Source of the DNA: Trebouxia sp. TZW2008
Taxonomy: Eukaryota > Chlorophyta > Trebouxiophyceae > Trebouxiales > Trebouxiaceae
Direction: 5' to 3'
Assembly: GCA_002118135.1 (NCBI GenBank)
Contig: BDIU01000200.1
Coordinates: forward strand, 62,001-126,000
Length of the DNA stretch: 64,000 nt
Part shown: in pieces, positions 56,001 through 64,000 of the stretch
Position numbering within the stretch: position 1 is the first letter of the stretch
How the letters are laid out: each line of letters begins with the position of its first letter
Program-made: the position numbers and the translations under genes
Notes under the pieces: model-generated
The model's input: only the letters and a program-made list of their open reading frames with translations
Told to the model about the DNA's origin: nothing
Database searches by the model: none

Positions 56001-59000
56001 TACGCCCAAGTATGGGTCTGGATCCTACATACATCTAGCATGCGCTTGCCTTCTTGTCCAGCATGCTCGTGATGGGCTACAATGACTTGGACGCACATGC
56101 TGTGGAGCGTTGAACTGCAACTGCTGCAAGGGTTTAGCCCCAAAATACGCGCAAGTATGGGTCAGGGCTTGCATTCTACAGAACCCTAGTATCGCCAATT
56201 CTAGAATTTACAGTCATCCTTTGCTATGCTTGCTTTGTTCAAGGTGGCTTGTTTGCCCATGATGTGGAGCCTTGGACTGCAACTGCTGCAAGGGTTAAGC
56301 CCCAGAACAATCCTGTATGGGTTTTCAGGCACCAAGACTTTCCATTGCTAGCTTTCCTTTGCCCGAACTCTCGTACCAGCATGCTCAGTGCTGAGTGTCA
56401 CATCTGCTTTGCCTGTTGACGATCCTCGTAGTCGGTAGTGGTGAGTAGGCGGATTACGGGTGAGCGACATGTCAGCGTTCCATGCTCATGATTGCACACA
56501 TACACATTCAAATTATATGCCAACAAGAGCTGGAGTGCATGCTTTGCCACCAAACATGTCATGTCAGTTGTCACTTATGTGAATGATGAGGTGGTTCCCT
56601 TTGTTCACCCCCCCTCCCCCCCTGCCCTCTGCTTTTTTGCTTTTACTTGTGCACACACATGCATTGGTCAGATCTGGTACAAATCATGCAACAGGCGCAA
56701 ATCTGGTTTCAGGGCTGTGATGCTTGATCGTCTAAGGGTGTAATTTATTTGTTCAGGGCAGAACACAAGGAAACAATTAGGCAGCATACAATTGTTCTTT
56801 GGCATGTGACACTTATCCATGCTATCTATGATGTTAGCTACCTGTGCAGGGCAGGGCATGACAGAAAAAGCAAATCAGGGGCTGTTGACAAAGACACAGA
56901 GTCCAACAGCAGTTTCAAGCCCGTCCAACAAATGCTAAGACAGCAGTGATCTGACATCAAGCAGGTCAGCTGAGTTTAGTCACAAGCTTTGGGCTTTTAG
57001 TCATATGACTCGCTTATGTGCAGAGCAGGACAGGGAAGCAAAATCAGGGGCTGTTGACAAAGACACAGAGTCCAACAGCGGTTTCAAGTTTGTCCAACAA
57101 ATGCTCAGACAGCAATGGTCTGACATCAAGCAGGTGAGCTGAGTGCAGTCGTAATCTGTGTGTATATGACATGCGTAATCATATGACTCACGTATGTGCA
57201 GGGCAGGACAGGAAAGCAAAGTCAGGGGCTGATGCAAAAGAGACTGAGTCCAAGAGCAGTTTCAAGTCCGTCCAACAAATGCTAAGACAGCAGTGATCTG
57301 ACATCAAGCAGGTCAGCTGAGTTTAGTCATCATCTGTGGCCTTTTATTCATATGGCTCGCTTATGTGCAGAGCAGGACAGGGAAGCAAAATCAGGGGCTG
57401 TTGACAAAGACACAGAGTCCAACAGCGGTTTCAAGTCCGTCCAACAAATGCTCAGACAGCAATGGTCTGACATCAAGCAGGTCAGCTGAGTGCAGTCGTA
57501 ACCTGTGTGTATTTAGTCATATGACTCACGTATGTGCAGGGCAAGACAGGAAAGCGAAGTCAGGGGCTGATGCAAAAGAGACTGAGTCCAAGAGCAGTCT
57601 CAGCTCTGTGCAACAAATGCTAAGACAGCAGTGGTCTGACATCAAGCAGGTCAGCTGACTGTTTGCACCACACTGCATGCTAAGTCATTTGAGCTGCTGC
57701 TGAATTATGCACTGCGCTGCAACCCAGCTATTCAGCTTCTGCTAGACTTGAGCAGGCTGTACTGCATTCTCACTGTAGCTTGTTGTCTCTGCATGACTTG
57801 AGCTGTCCTTCATCACAACTCACCTTTTGCCAACTTGCATGGTGACTGCTGTGTATTGTGCACAAAAGCATTGCCAAAATGCGCTGTTTGGTGTGTTCCC
57901 TCGTGACTTGCAAAATTGTAGTTATGCACTCGAGATGGCGTATTGTTCAATTGCCACTGGTGGCGCATGCAATCACACTTGTTGTATGGCTGAAGCATGT
58001 GCCAACTTCTTCTTCTGTGTCTACTTCCTGTGCTGCAGGCAATCAATGTTTCCCTTTCATGGGTGTTTGCGAGGATGGGGTGGGATTTAGCCCCATGGTT
58101 CTTATCTTTGATCTGCTGCCATGACTGCTACTCCTTCTTTTCTACTCTCTTTTTCAACTGCTTCTCTGTTGTCTGTCATGTCGATTGCTGTATGCTGCAG
58201 GCAATCAAGTGCACACTAAGCGGGTGCTTGCTACAGCTGCTGTGTTCTCACACTTGGTCTGCATGCATGAGGTTACAAATTTTGGACCTGACTGAGTGAC
58301 TGTCTGTGTACTGCAGGGCAGTCAACTTCCCCTTGGGTGGGGTGCTGGTGGGGTTGAGCCCCCTAGGGCTGCTGTTGTTTCTGCCGTTGCCCCAAGGTCC
58401 CAAACGGCTGTTCTTCTTCTCCTGCACTTGATCACTTTCTTCTTCTCCTGCAGGCAATCAACTTTCCCCTGGGTGGGGTGATTGCTGGGGTTCTGGTGGG
58501 GTTGAGTCCCCTAGGGCCGCTTTTGTTTCAGCCCATTCCCCAAACAGCATCCAATTGGGCCCTTGAGGCCAGAATTGCCCTTGGTGAGCATCACAAACAT
58601 GATTTGCAGCAGTCACTATATCCCAGTTTTTTTGTTTTTCATAACACACACCATCAAGCATTCAGATTTTGATCAAACCCATAGTCATGATTTCTGTTTG
58701 CAAGAAGGTCATTGCATTACACACACATGCAGAACTTCTGTAGACAGCGTTATGATCAGCTGTCAGACACAAATGTCTGACAAGCACATAACCTTTCACA
58801 GCAAATTACAAAGCATTGCAAAGCAATCAGCACTGTTGTTCAGAATGACAACAGCCCAAAGTATGTTGAACACGCAGCGACTGCCAAGGTTGCTGACTCA
58901 GCCTTCTTCAGGAGACAGAAGATCAGTTGTGGACATTCTGCAGGGGCTGCAAGATCAGTAGTGGACATTCTGCAGACGCTAGGAGGGGCAACACTTGCCA

Positions 59001-60179
59001 CCACAACAATTGTGTTAGGGGCAGCCATGTTTGACAATCCAGATGACCAGGGGGCAAAAGGGAGTCAAGCTTCAGGTAGCTGATATCTTACAGCTTTCAT
59101 GTTGTGTTACATTCCTTCTTGTACAATACTTCTGTCTGTTGGAAGCAGCCATGTTTGACAACCCAGATGACCAGGGGTCGAATGGCAGTCAAAATTCAGG
59201 TATGCTATGTTACAGCTTTCATGTTGCATCATATTCTTTCTTGTACACAATCATTGTTTGAGCAGCAGATGAATTGACCAAAGGTCAAACAGCAGTCCAA
59301 AGTCAGGTGATCAGTGAAATGAGTCCTCCCTGTTGCATCAATCACACTTTCGCATGATCATCATGAAGGGCCAAAAAGCCGTTCTGTGTCAGGTAGTTGA
59401 TGTAGACTGCCTGTTTCATCAATTGACCATTGCAACACTCAGTCACCAGCACATTATGCGTGCTGCATTTGGTCCCTCATCTTGTACTTCACTGAAAGCG
59501 TCGCTGGTGTCCTGTGACTCAAATTGCAAGCGTATGTACGCCTCAGATAGTGAGTTATGTGGATTTGAGGCTGTCAGCAGCTGAGATTTTGCTGAAGCTT
59601 TCTGAGCTGTCTGTTGTGCTCCTGCTGTTGATCACGACAATATTGCGGAGGCAATGATTCCCTGGTGGTGTCATGAACGTCTACCTGAAAAAGACACCAC
59701 TGAAAGCGTTGCAGACTTGATAGTAGAAGGATAGAAGGCATAGCACTTCGCGCATTGTCTTTGAGCTACTACATTTCAACACAGGCCAGTTGAAGAGCTT
59801 ACTGAAGGGCAGAAAAGGCTCAACACGGTGGTTGCGCAACATCTTTGGCTCAAATGCCACAGAGACAAGAATTTTGGGTGCAGTAGCCTTAGTGAGGCTG
59901 TTCTTGATGCCTATGCTTTCGTTGGGTCTGGTTATGGGTCTCAATGCCCTAGGAGTTTTACCTAATGACCCTGTGTGCCACCTGGTTCTACTGGTGGAGG
60001 GTTCAATGCCCACAGCGCAAAACCTGGTTTTGCTTATGGATAACAATGAAAGCACACGCCAACTCACTCCCAAACTGGCAAGAATGATATTGAGATTGTA
60101 TCCCTTGGCCATTTTGCCAGTCACTTTGTGGATGACATTGTTTGTTCAGCGCATGCCTGTCTCACTTTCAGCATTGTAG
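53080..60179 (+). CDS. PILS-like auxin-efflux-carrier family protein, 8 exons, 466 residues
   Basis: Exons are 53080-53217, 53769-53879, 54322-54505, 55483-55683, 57540-57649, 58454-58583, 58944-59075 and 59785-60179. The total is 1401 bases and all joins keep phase. N-terminal membrane segments: IFICVAVGQLLKADKLPKQT, VAFHTMIPCMLFTKSAATLS, LKLIALPVAAILQVLAGTAI. Then SLVMTCCAFGNSLTLPLVAL, which is the conserved GN-LP region of PIN/PILS carriers. A polar central loop (QDRKAKSGADAKETESKSSL) is followed by INFPLGGVIAGVLVGLSPLG, GGATLATTTIVLGAAM, then LVLLVEGSMPTAQNLVLLMD, matching the STPTA-type motif of the C-terminal half. PILS proteins sit in the ER and affect auxin levels in plants; the algal substrate is unknown. 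The start ATG at 53080 is the first in frame, with the frame also open upstream. Almost every exon edge is multiplied in the adjacent intron. Confidence 0.85.
53575..53710 (+). repeat. Copies of PILS exon 2 5' edge
   Basis: Before the true acceptor at 53768 (gttgcag|gtggctttccacact), related edges occur at about 53582 (cttacag|gtggcatcccacacc) and about 53680 (caagtgtcatttcaaacc). Confidence 0.7.
54785..55482 (+). repeat. Six tandem copies of PILS exon 4 5' edge, about 119-base period
   Basis: Before the intact exon at 55483 there are six copies of a unit with acceptor-like ctgatgcag, then gagacagatcgctggtgatg, then gtgttgtgcttttggcaatt. Copies start at about 54805, 54930, 55030 (5' part damaged), 55129, 55245 and 55364. 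Their frame often stays open (GDRSLVMTCCAFG). Confidence 0.92.
55740..56340 (+). repeat. Four tandem copies of PILS exon 4 3' edge, about 158-base period
   Basis: After the exon end (gactgctgcaagggtttggg ... aagccag|gtatggg), copies of ttcatggtggg...tgctgcaagggtttgggcc...gtatgggt occur at about 55760, 55930, 56080 and 56240. Each is followed by a copy of the intron start. Premature stops are common. Confidence 0.92.
56855..57480 (+). repeat. Four copies of PILS exon 5, alternating two subtypes
   Basis: Full copies of the 110-base exon with splice borders lie at about 56850, 57019, 57203 and 57370, before the exon at 57540. Copies 1 and 3 have TGA for the Trp codon (CAGCAGTGATCTG). Copies 2 and 4 are open (QDREAKSGAVDKDTESNSGF). 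The intron pieces after them alternate between two sequence types. Confidence 0.93.
58035..58380 (+). repeat. Three copies of PILS exon 6 5' edge
   Basis: The exon 6 opening gcaggcaatcaactttcccc is preceded by related edges at about 58038 (gcaggcaatcaatgtttccc), 58197 (gcaggcaatcaagtgcacac) and 58315 (gcagggcagtcaacttcccc). The last is the closest, continuing ttgggtggggtgctggtggg. Confidence 0.9.
58915..58943 (+). repeat. Short copy of PILS exon 7 5' edge
   Basis: agaagatcagttgtggacattctgcag just before exon 7 parallels the exon's own gcaagatcagtagtggacattctgcag. Confidence 0.8.
59135..59400 (+). repeat. Three copies of PILS exon 7 3' edge
   Basis: The exon 7 end (gccatgtttgacaatccaga ... 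caagcttcag|gtagct) recurs at about 59145-59197 (AMFDNPDDQGSNGSQNSG, donor gtatgc). It recurs weaker at about 59262-59306 and 59345-59391, each ending in a cag|gt donor. Confidence 0.9.
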
Positions 60180-61180
60180 TTGGTGTAGTCAAGTGGTATT
60201 TGCTGTTTGGTACCGCCAATTTGGTGTTGTTATTGTTTGAATGAATCTGAAAGAATGCGACGCTCGAATGCCTCAGGCACTCTTCAGTCTGCTGGGTTTT
60301 GGATTTTTGAATTCTTTTCTTTGTGTATCTGTCATGCAAATGCAGCAAGCTGACATAGACATGATGGCAAGATTGCTTTGGTGTTGTGTCTCTTGGAAGG
60401 GTTTCCAGAGTGAGTGGCTTGTGACATCACACATTATCAACTTGGAACATTTGAGGCTTGCCACAGTTCACTATAGCTTCTAAGATAGACGCTAGCAGAA
60501 ACTGATTTCAACAGGACTGGCAATCCGTAGCCCACTCAGTGTCATCTTTTCAATTCAATTCAAGCACCAAATTTACTTTACTTTGCAGCAGACCCGTGTG
60601 CTGGATACATTGATGACGACCTTGGCATTTTGGTGCAAAAAATTGCAGGCATGTGCCCTGCAATCAACTATATATACCAGAAAGTGACTGCATAACATGA
60701 ACAGGCATGCTGCATGCTGCATGCTGCCTGGCATTCAACCATGGAGCAGTGTGTACTAGGACACCAGCAGCTACTATATAGAATTGAAGTGCAGTTCTAT
60801 AAAACGCAGTGACAGGAAGAGGACGCAATCTGGCCAGGGCTGTTGAATATTGCTGCACGCGTGCTGCTGTCTGCCAGGTACACTTGACAGTGCAGCAAAC
60901 CAATGCACAAACCATCCAGCTATAGTGCACTGCTGAATTATTACTTGCAATAACTTTGCAGAGGACGTATGCCAGCACCATGCAGTCAAGTCACACTTGA
61001 TGACTTGATGATATGAAATGATATGATTGCCACATGCTCGCAGTAGCCGCGAAGCACATTCTCTGGTCTACCGCTGCATTTAATCAAATGATGTATTCAC
61101 TAAAACAGGCCAACAAACAGCAACCCGATCCAAAAAATAGGCTGACTTAAAGTGGCCGTCACCTGCAAAACCTGTGCAAT
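60180..61180. other. Intergenic between convergent genes, no gene recognised
   Basis: Lies between the 3' ends of the PILS (+) and coiled-coil (-) genes. A short tandem of gcatgctgcat occurs at about 60703-60730. Otherwise only unsupported short frames. Confidence 0.5.
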
Positions 61181-62741
61181 CTAGTCGCATGCGCTGACTG
61201 CCTCAAAATCTGATGCATGTGAAGTTCTTGACTCAGAGCTATACATGTCTGAAGTCTGTGACTCAGGCTGAGACATTGTTGGAGACTCTGAGAGAGATTC
61301 TGTTGGTGATTCTATGGGGCAGTCCTCAATAATCTCTACGTTGTACAAGTTGGCCTCAAGCGTGTGACTTTCCAAAGTCTCTGCTAGCGCCATCAACTGT
61401 TCCTGCTGAAGGCCCTTCATCTCCTGAAGCTGTGCATGATGCTGTTTGAGTTCCTTGATCTTGCTGCGTAGTCTCATTGTCTCCCTCCTGGTTGCCAACA
61501 GTCTGGCAGCTACCTCGTCACCTTCTGCCTGTAGCGCCATACACTAATAATAATATTATTCTGAATAGTAATGATAACAATGATGACGATGATGATAATA
61601 GTAATCATAGTGTTGCTACACTTTCCAGCAAGAGTGCTAGGTGTGTGTGGCACAAGTCTTGTCTCGCCAGGCTAATTATTCTGAGCATGATATGACTCAG
61701 CTCTTGGTATTCAGCTGCTTGACTATCGTCTTGAACTTTCACATCTCATCAGCAAATTAAATCCAGGCATGCTGGTCAGTTGCTTCTTGTACAAGATGGG
61801 TTGCTGTAGCTGAACAGCATGCCGGCAGGATGAGCAGCAATGCAAACATGTATAAGCCTAGATGTGGCTGTGTCAAATGACTGACAGGTGAATGCTGACA
61901 TGGCCAAGCTGCATGACTAACTGCTGATGTGTCAGCCATTGTGCCTGCACAAGCTCACACAAGCTGTTGCATGCTTACGCATGAACATGCACCCAAGCTG
62001 ATGTGATGCTGGACGTCGCCAGGCTGATGATGATGACTGATTGATGCATGCTGACAAGGCGCATGCACATGAAAGATGTTGCATGCGTGTGCACAAACAG
62101 CAATGCAGGCTAGTAGTGTGGTTAACTTTACCTGTTTCAGCAGATTCCTCCTATTCCGAGCAGTCAACTGCTGTCTTTGCGACTCTATGATTTTGGCCCG
62201 AGCCTCTGCCTGTCCCTGGTTATCGCTTATGAGCTGTCTCAAAGTTTTGGCAATCTCAACATGATTTTGGCTCATCTCTCGCAAGTTTGCGAGGCTTGAC
62301 CCTGCTGCCTCCAGCTCGGCCACTCTGGCTTCAAGGCTATGCAAGTATGCATGCTTGGAGTCTAGGCTGGTTTCCAGAGATGAGATGGTCGCATACTGAG
62401 CCTGCTCGTTGAACTGCAATGTGGCAATTCGCTCATCGAGCTGCTGTACCTCTGCTTGCCGCTCACTTGCTTCGAACTGATGCGCATCTGCGAGCCGCAA
62501 AAAAGTTTGGGCAAGCGAAAATTGTAATGCATTGGTCTGCCCGCTCCCTATGTTGAAGCGGAAACGGTATTGGCAACAAATCCACGGCCAGAATACACAT
62601 CACAATGCAACATTCACCTAAAAAGTGCGCAACCGTGTCGGGCTCTGCGCCTGCAGTGCTGTGCTCCGCTGCCGATTGCGCCAGATCGTTGGTCTCGACG
62701 GCCTCTGCTGTGCTTTGCACGGCAGCTGCCTCAATACCCAT
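61181..62741 (-). CDS. Coiled-coil protein, 3 exons, about 275 residues, unknown
   Basis: Exons in minus order are 62741-62618, 62487-62132 and 61528-61181, 828 bases with phases 1 and 0. The start is taken as MGIEAAAVQSTAEAVE; an in-frame ATG further upstream (62930) is possible. From about residue 43 to 210 the protein is an almost continuous coiled-coil (ASERQAEVQQLDERIATLQF, LEARVAELEAAGSSLANLRE, RLRSKIKELKQHHAQLQEMK). It ends with a Ser/Glu/Pro-rich tail containing repeated SPTES/SPTMS-like motifs. No family motif recognised; a structural or scaffold role is inference. Confidence 0.75.
61608..61695 (+). repeat. SINE-like dispersed repeat, copy 3
   Basis: ctttccagcaagagtgctag, gtgtgtgtggcacaagtctt, gtctcgccaggctaattatt, ctgagcatgat, in the same order as the other copies. 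In the intron between exons 2 and 3 of the coiled-coil gene, in antisense. An ATA/ATG/GAT-rich simple stretch (61545-61605) precedes it. Confidence 0.6.
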
Positions 62742-63066
62742 TGGCCCTTGACTTTGTGTTGACGCTGGCAAGCTGTTGAAGTGACGAGTGCAGCAATCGC
62801 TAGACCAAGCTGCAGACCATGACACGCTGTGCGAGTGTGCGAGGCCTTGGTGCATGCAAAGTGCGTATATGCGGTGCCCGATGACTTCGCAATGCGCACC
62901 ATCAGCAAGGGACAACGGCTGTCTCGTCATTTACACATCTCGCGCTTGCTAAACAGTACGTGCAAAGTACAAGCTGGCACGACCAACCCAGACCACCTGA
63001 TACTGCACCTATGATAGGTCCAACTTGTTGAGTACCATCGCTTGCGGTTCCTCGGTGGTCAAGGTG
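62742..63066. promoter_or_regulatory. Short divergent upstream region
   Basis: About 325 bases separate the starts of the minus coiled-coil gene and the plus gene at 63067, so a shared promoter region is likely. No TATA or other motif is called. Confidence 0.35.
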
Positions 63067-63527
63067 ATGGCTGATTGTGTGTTGTATCAAAATGTTACAA
63101 CCAATAGGTTAATTCGCTACATCAACCTGACACCGAGCACCAGCGGCATCTCGGCTGATCTCCCACTCGATGGTGCGGTCACCTGGCCTCGTCGCCGTTC
63201 GGGCAGCTTCGACTTGCCGCGCAACGTCAGTGCTACCCCTAGATTCAAGCAGCGAAGCGCGTGCAGGTAATGCTACAGTACACTGCGGCCGCTCTCCCTT
63301 TCTCGCGTTGATTCAGGTTGACTGACTGCAGGCTTGCAAAACTGCACATCTGTGCGAGTCAAGCTCAGCCGCAGATGCAGTTCAGCACAGCTCCTGCCCC
63401 AGCTTCAGTGGCGCCGCGTGCTCAGCCAGGCCCCGGATGGATGCTGACTGTGCTTGTGTGTGCAACCTTGACCGCACTAGCGGGTGCTTTCACTGTCTTC
63501 ATGGTCTACATGAGACCAGTGCTACAG
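63067..63527 (+). CDS. N-terminal exons of a membrane protein, possibly organelle-targeted (continues past what I can follow)
   Basis: Exon 1 is 63067-63266 and exon 2 is 63332-63527, phase 2 then 0. The first about 100 residues are rich in Arg, Ser, Ala and Pro with few acids after residue 40 (RRSGSFDLPRNVSATPRFKQ, FSTAPAPASVAPRAQPGPG), as in a transit peptide. A transmembrane segment follows (MLTVLVCATLTALAGAFTVF). Later exons are beyond or near the window end. Family unknown. The ATG at 63067 is the first in the open frame before the splice; the frame is open further upstream. Confidence 0.5.
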
Positions 63528-63544
63528 GTAACTCTGCTGAGCGA

Positions 63545-63691
63545 TCATGTGCAGCACATACAGTGGTTGCACATGCAACCTTGACTGCCAAGCATACATG
63601 TGGAGCACATACAGTGCTTGTGTGTTCAAGTCTGACTGCATTGGCAGGAGCTGTCACTGTCTTCATGGCCTACATGAGGCTACTGCTACAG
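63545..63691 (+). repeat. Downstream copies of the 63.3-kb exon 3' edge
   Basis: At 63613-63691 the exon end is repeated with its donor (VLVCSSLTALAGAVTVFMAY against VLVCATLTALAGAFTVFMVY). A shorter, more damaged copy lies at about 63560-63590. Confidence 0.88.
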
Positions 63692-63704
63692 GTAATAAGA
63701 ATAC

Positions 63705-63795
63705 TCAAATGTGACACGTTCTAGCACAGTTGTGAGGTGTTTTGGGCCCTAGTCCTGTCTCGCTAACCGGCTAAGTTTGAACATCATAGCAAGGA
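63705..63795 (+). repeat. SINE-like dispersed repeat, copy 4
   Basis: cacgttctagcacagttgtg, ttttgggccctagtcctgtc, tcgctaaccggctaagtttg, aacatcatag: the same order of blocks as the copies at 10003, 61608 and inverted at 21672. Confidence 0.55.
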
Positions 63796-64000
63796 CGTCT
63801 TATGTACAGTAAAGTCAAAACAGGCTGGAGTCCTGTCGATATGATGCAGCGAAAGGAGAAAGCAGCTCTTGCAACTGAAAGAGCTTCAAAGGCAATATAG
63901 CGGAGTTTGAAGGACTTTGGGTGGGCCAACCTCATGAATCCTATGCTTGCTATGCTTGTGTCGCAGCATAGCTAAGCATGTACCCTTCATGAAAACAGCC

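Overview
The window reads as nuclear DNA of an intron-rich green alga (a chlorophyte, perhaps a trebouxiophyte; this is inference). Genes are cut into many short exons with GT-AG and some GC-AG borders. They include a plant/algal PIN-likes (PILS) auxin-efflux-type carrier, a nuclear Ycf45/SpoIIIAA-type ATPase, a MATE antiporter and CAG-repeat glutamine tracts. No operons, rRNA, tRNA or CRISPR arrays were seen. Gene models were built by hand from reading frames, splice borders and intron phase. For seven genes every junction keeps phase and the coding length is an exact multiple of three (an eighth, the protein kinase, is one base short).

Layout: 1-1339, tandem array and last exon of an unknown Q-rich protein (+). 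2028-2949, membrane-anchored methyltransferase (+). 5957-7307, unknown protein (-), with a 250-base foldback beyond it. 7991-10743, class I SAM methyltransferase (+). 13292-15400, tail-anchored-like protein and loose exons (-). 16018-25674, long polyQ/coiled-coil protein resembling ATRIP/SUV2 (+). 25.7-27.4 kb, AT-rich, no gene recognised. 27435-30643, unknown 504-residue protein (-). 31651-34456, kinase-like gene with a frame break (+). 36085-42617, a DEDDy 3'-5' exonuclease fused to a Ycf45/SpoIIIAA-like ATPase (-). 42610-43998, unknown exons (-). 44877-51578, MATE transporter (-). 53080-60179, PILS carrier (+). 61181-62741, coiled-coil protein (-). 63067 to the window edge, N-terminus of a membrane protein (+).

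The most striking feature is shared by most of the genes. Introns carry tandem, decaying copies of the neighbouring exon edge together with a piece of flanking intron. Copies of a 5' exon edge lie upstream of that exon, and copies of a 3' edge lie downstream. The PILS and MATE genes show this at nearly every exon, with 1-7 copies per edge, and it swells genes of about 1.4-1.5 kb coding length to about 7 kb. Similar relics sit in the methyltransferase, ATRIP-like, exonuclease-ATPase and 63-kb genes. Splice-junction-spanning tandem duplication looks like a general process in this genome.

Two dispersed repeat families are also visible: a pogo-like MITE (three copies, one beginning two bases inside a MATE splice donor) and a roughly 90-base SINE-like repeat with a tRNA B-box-like core (four copies).
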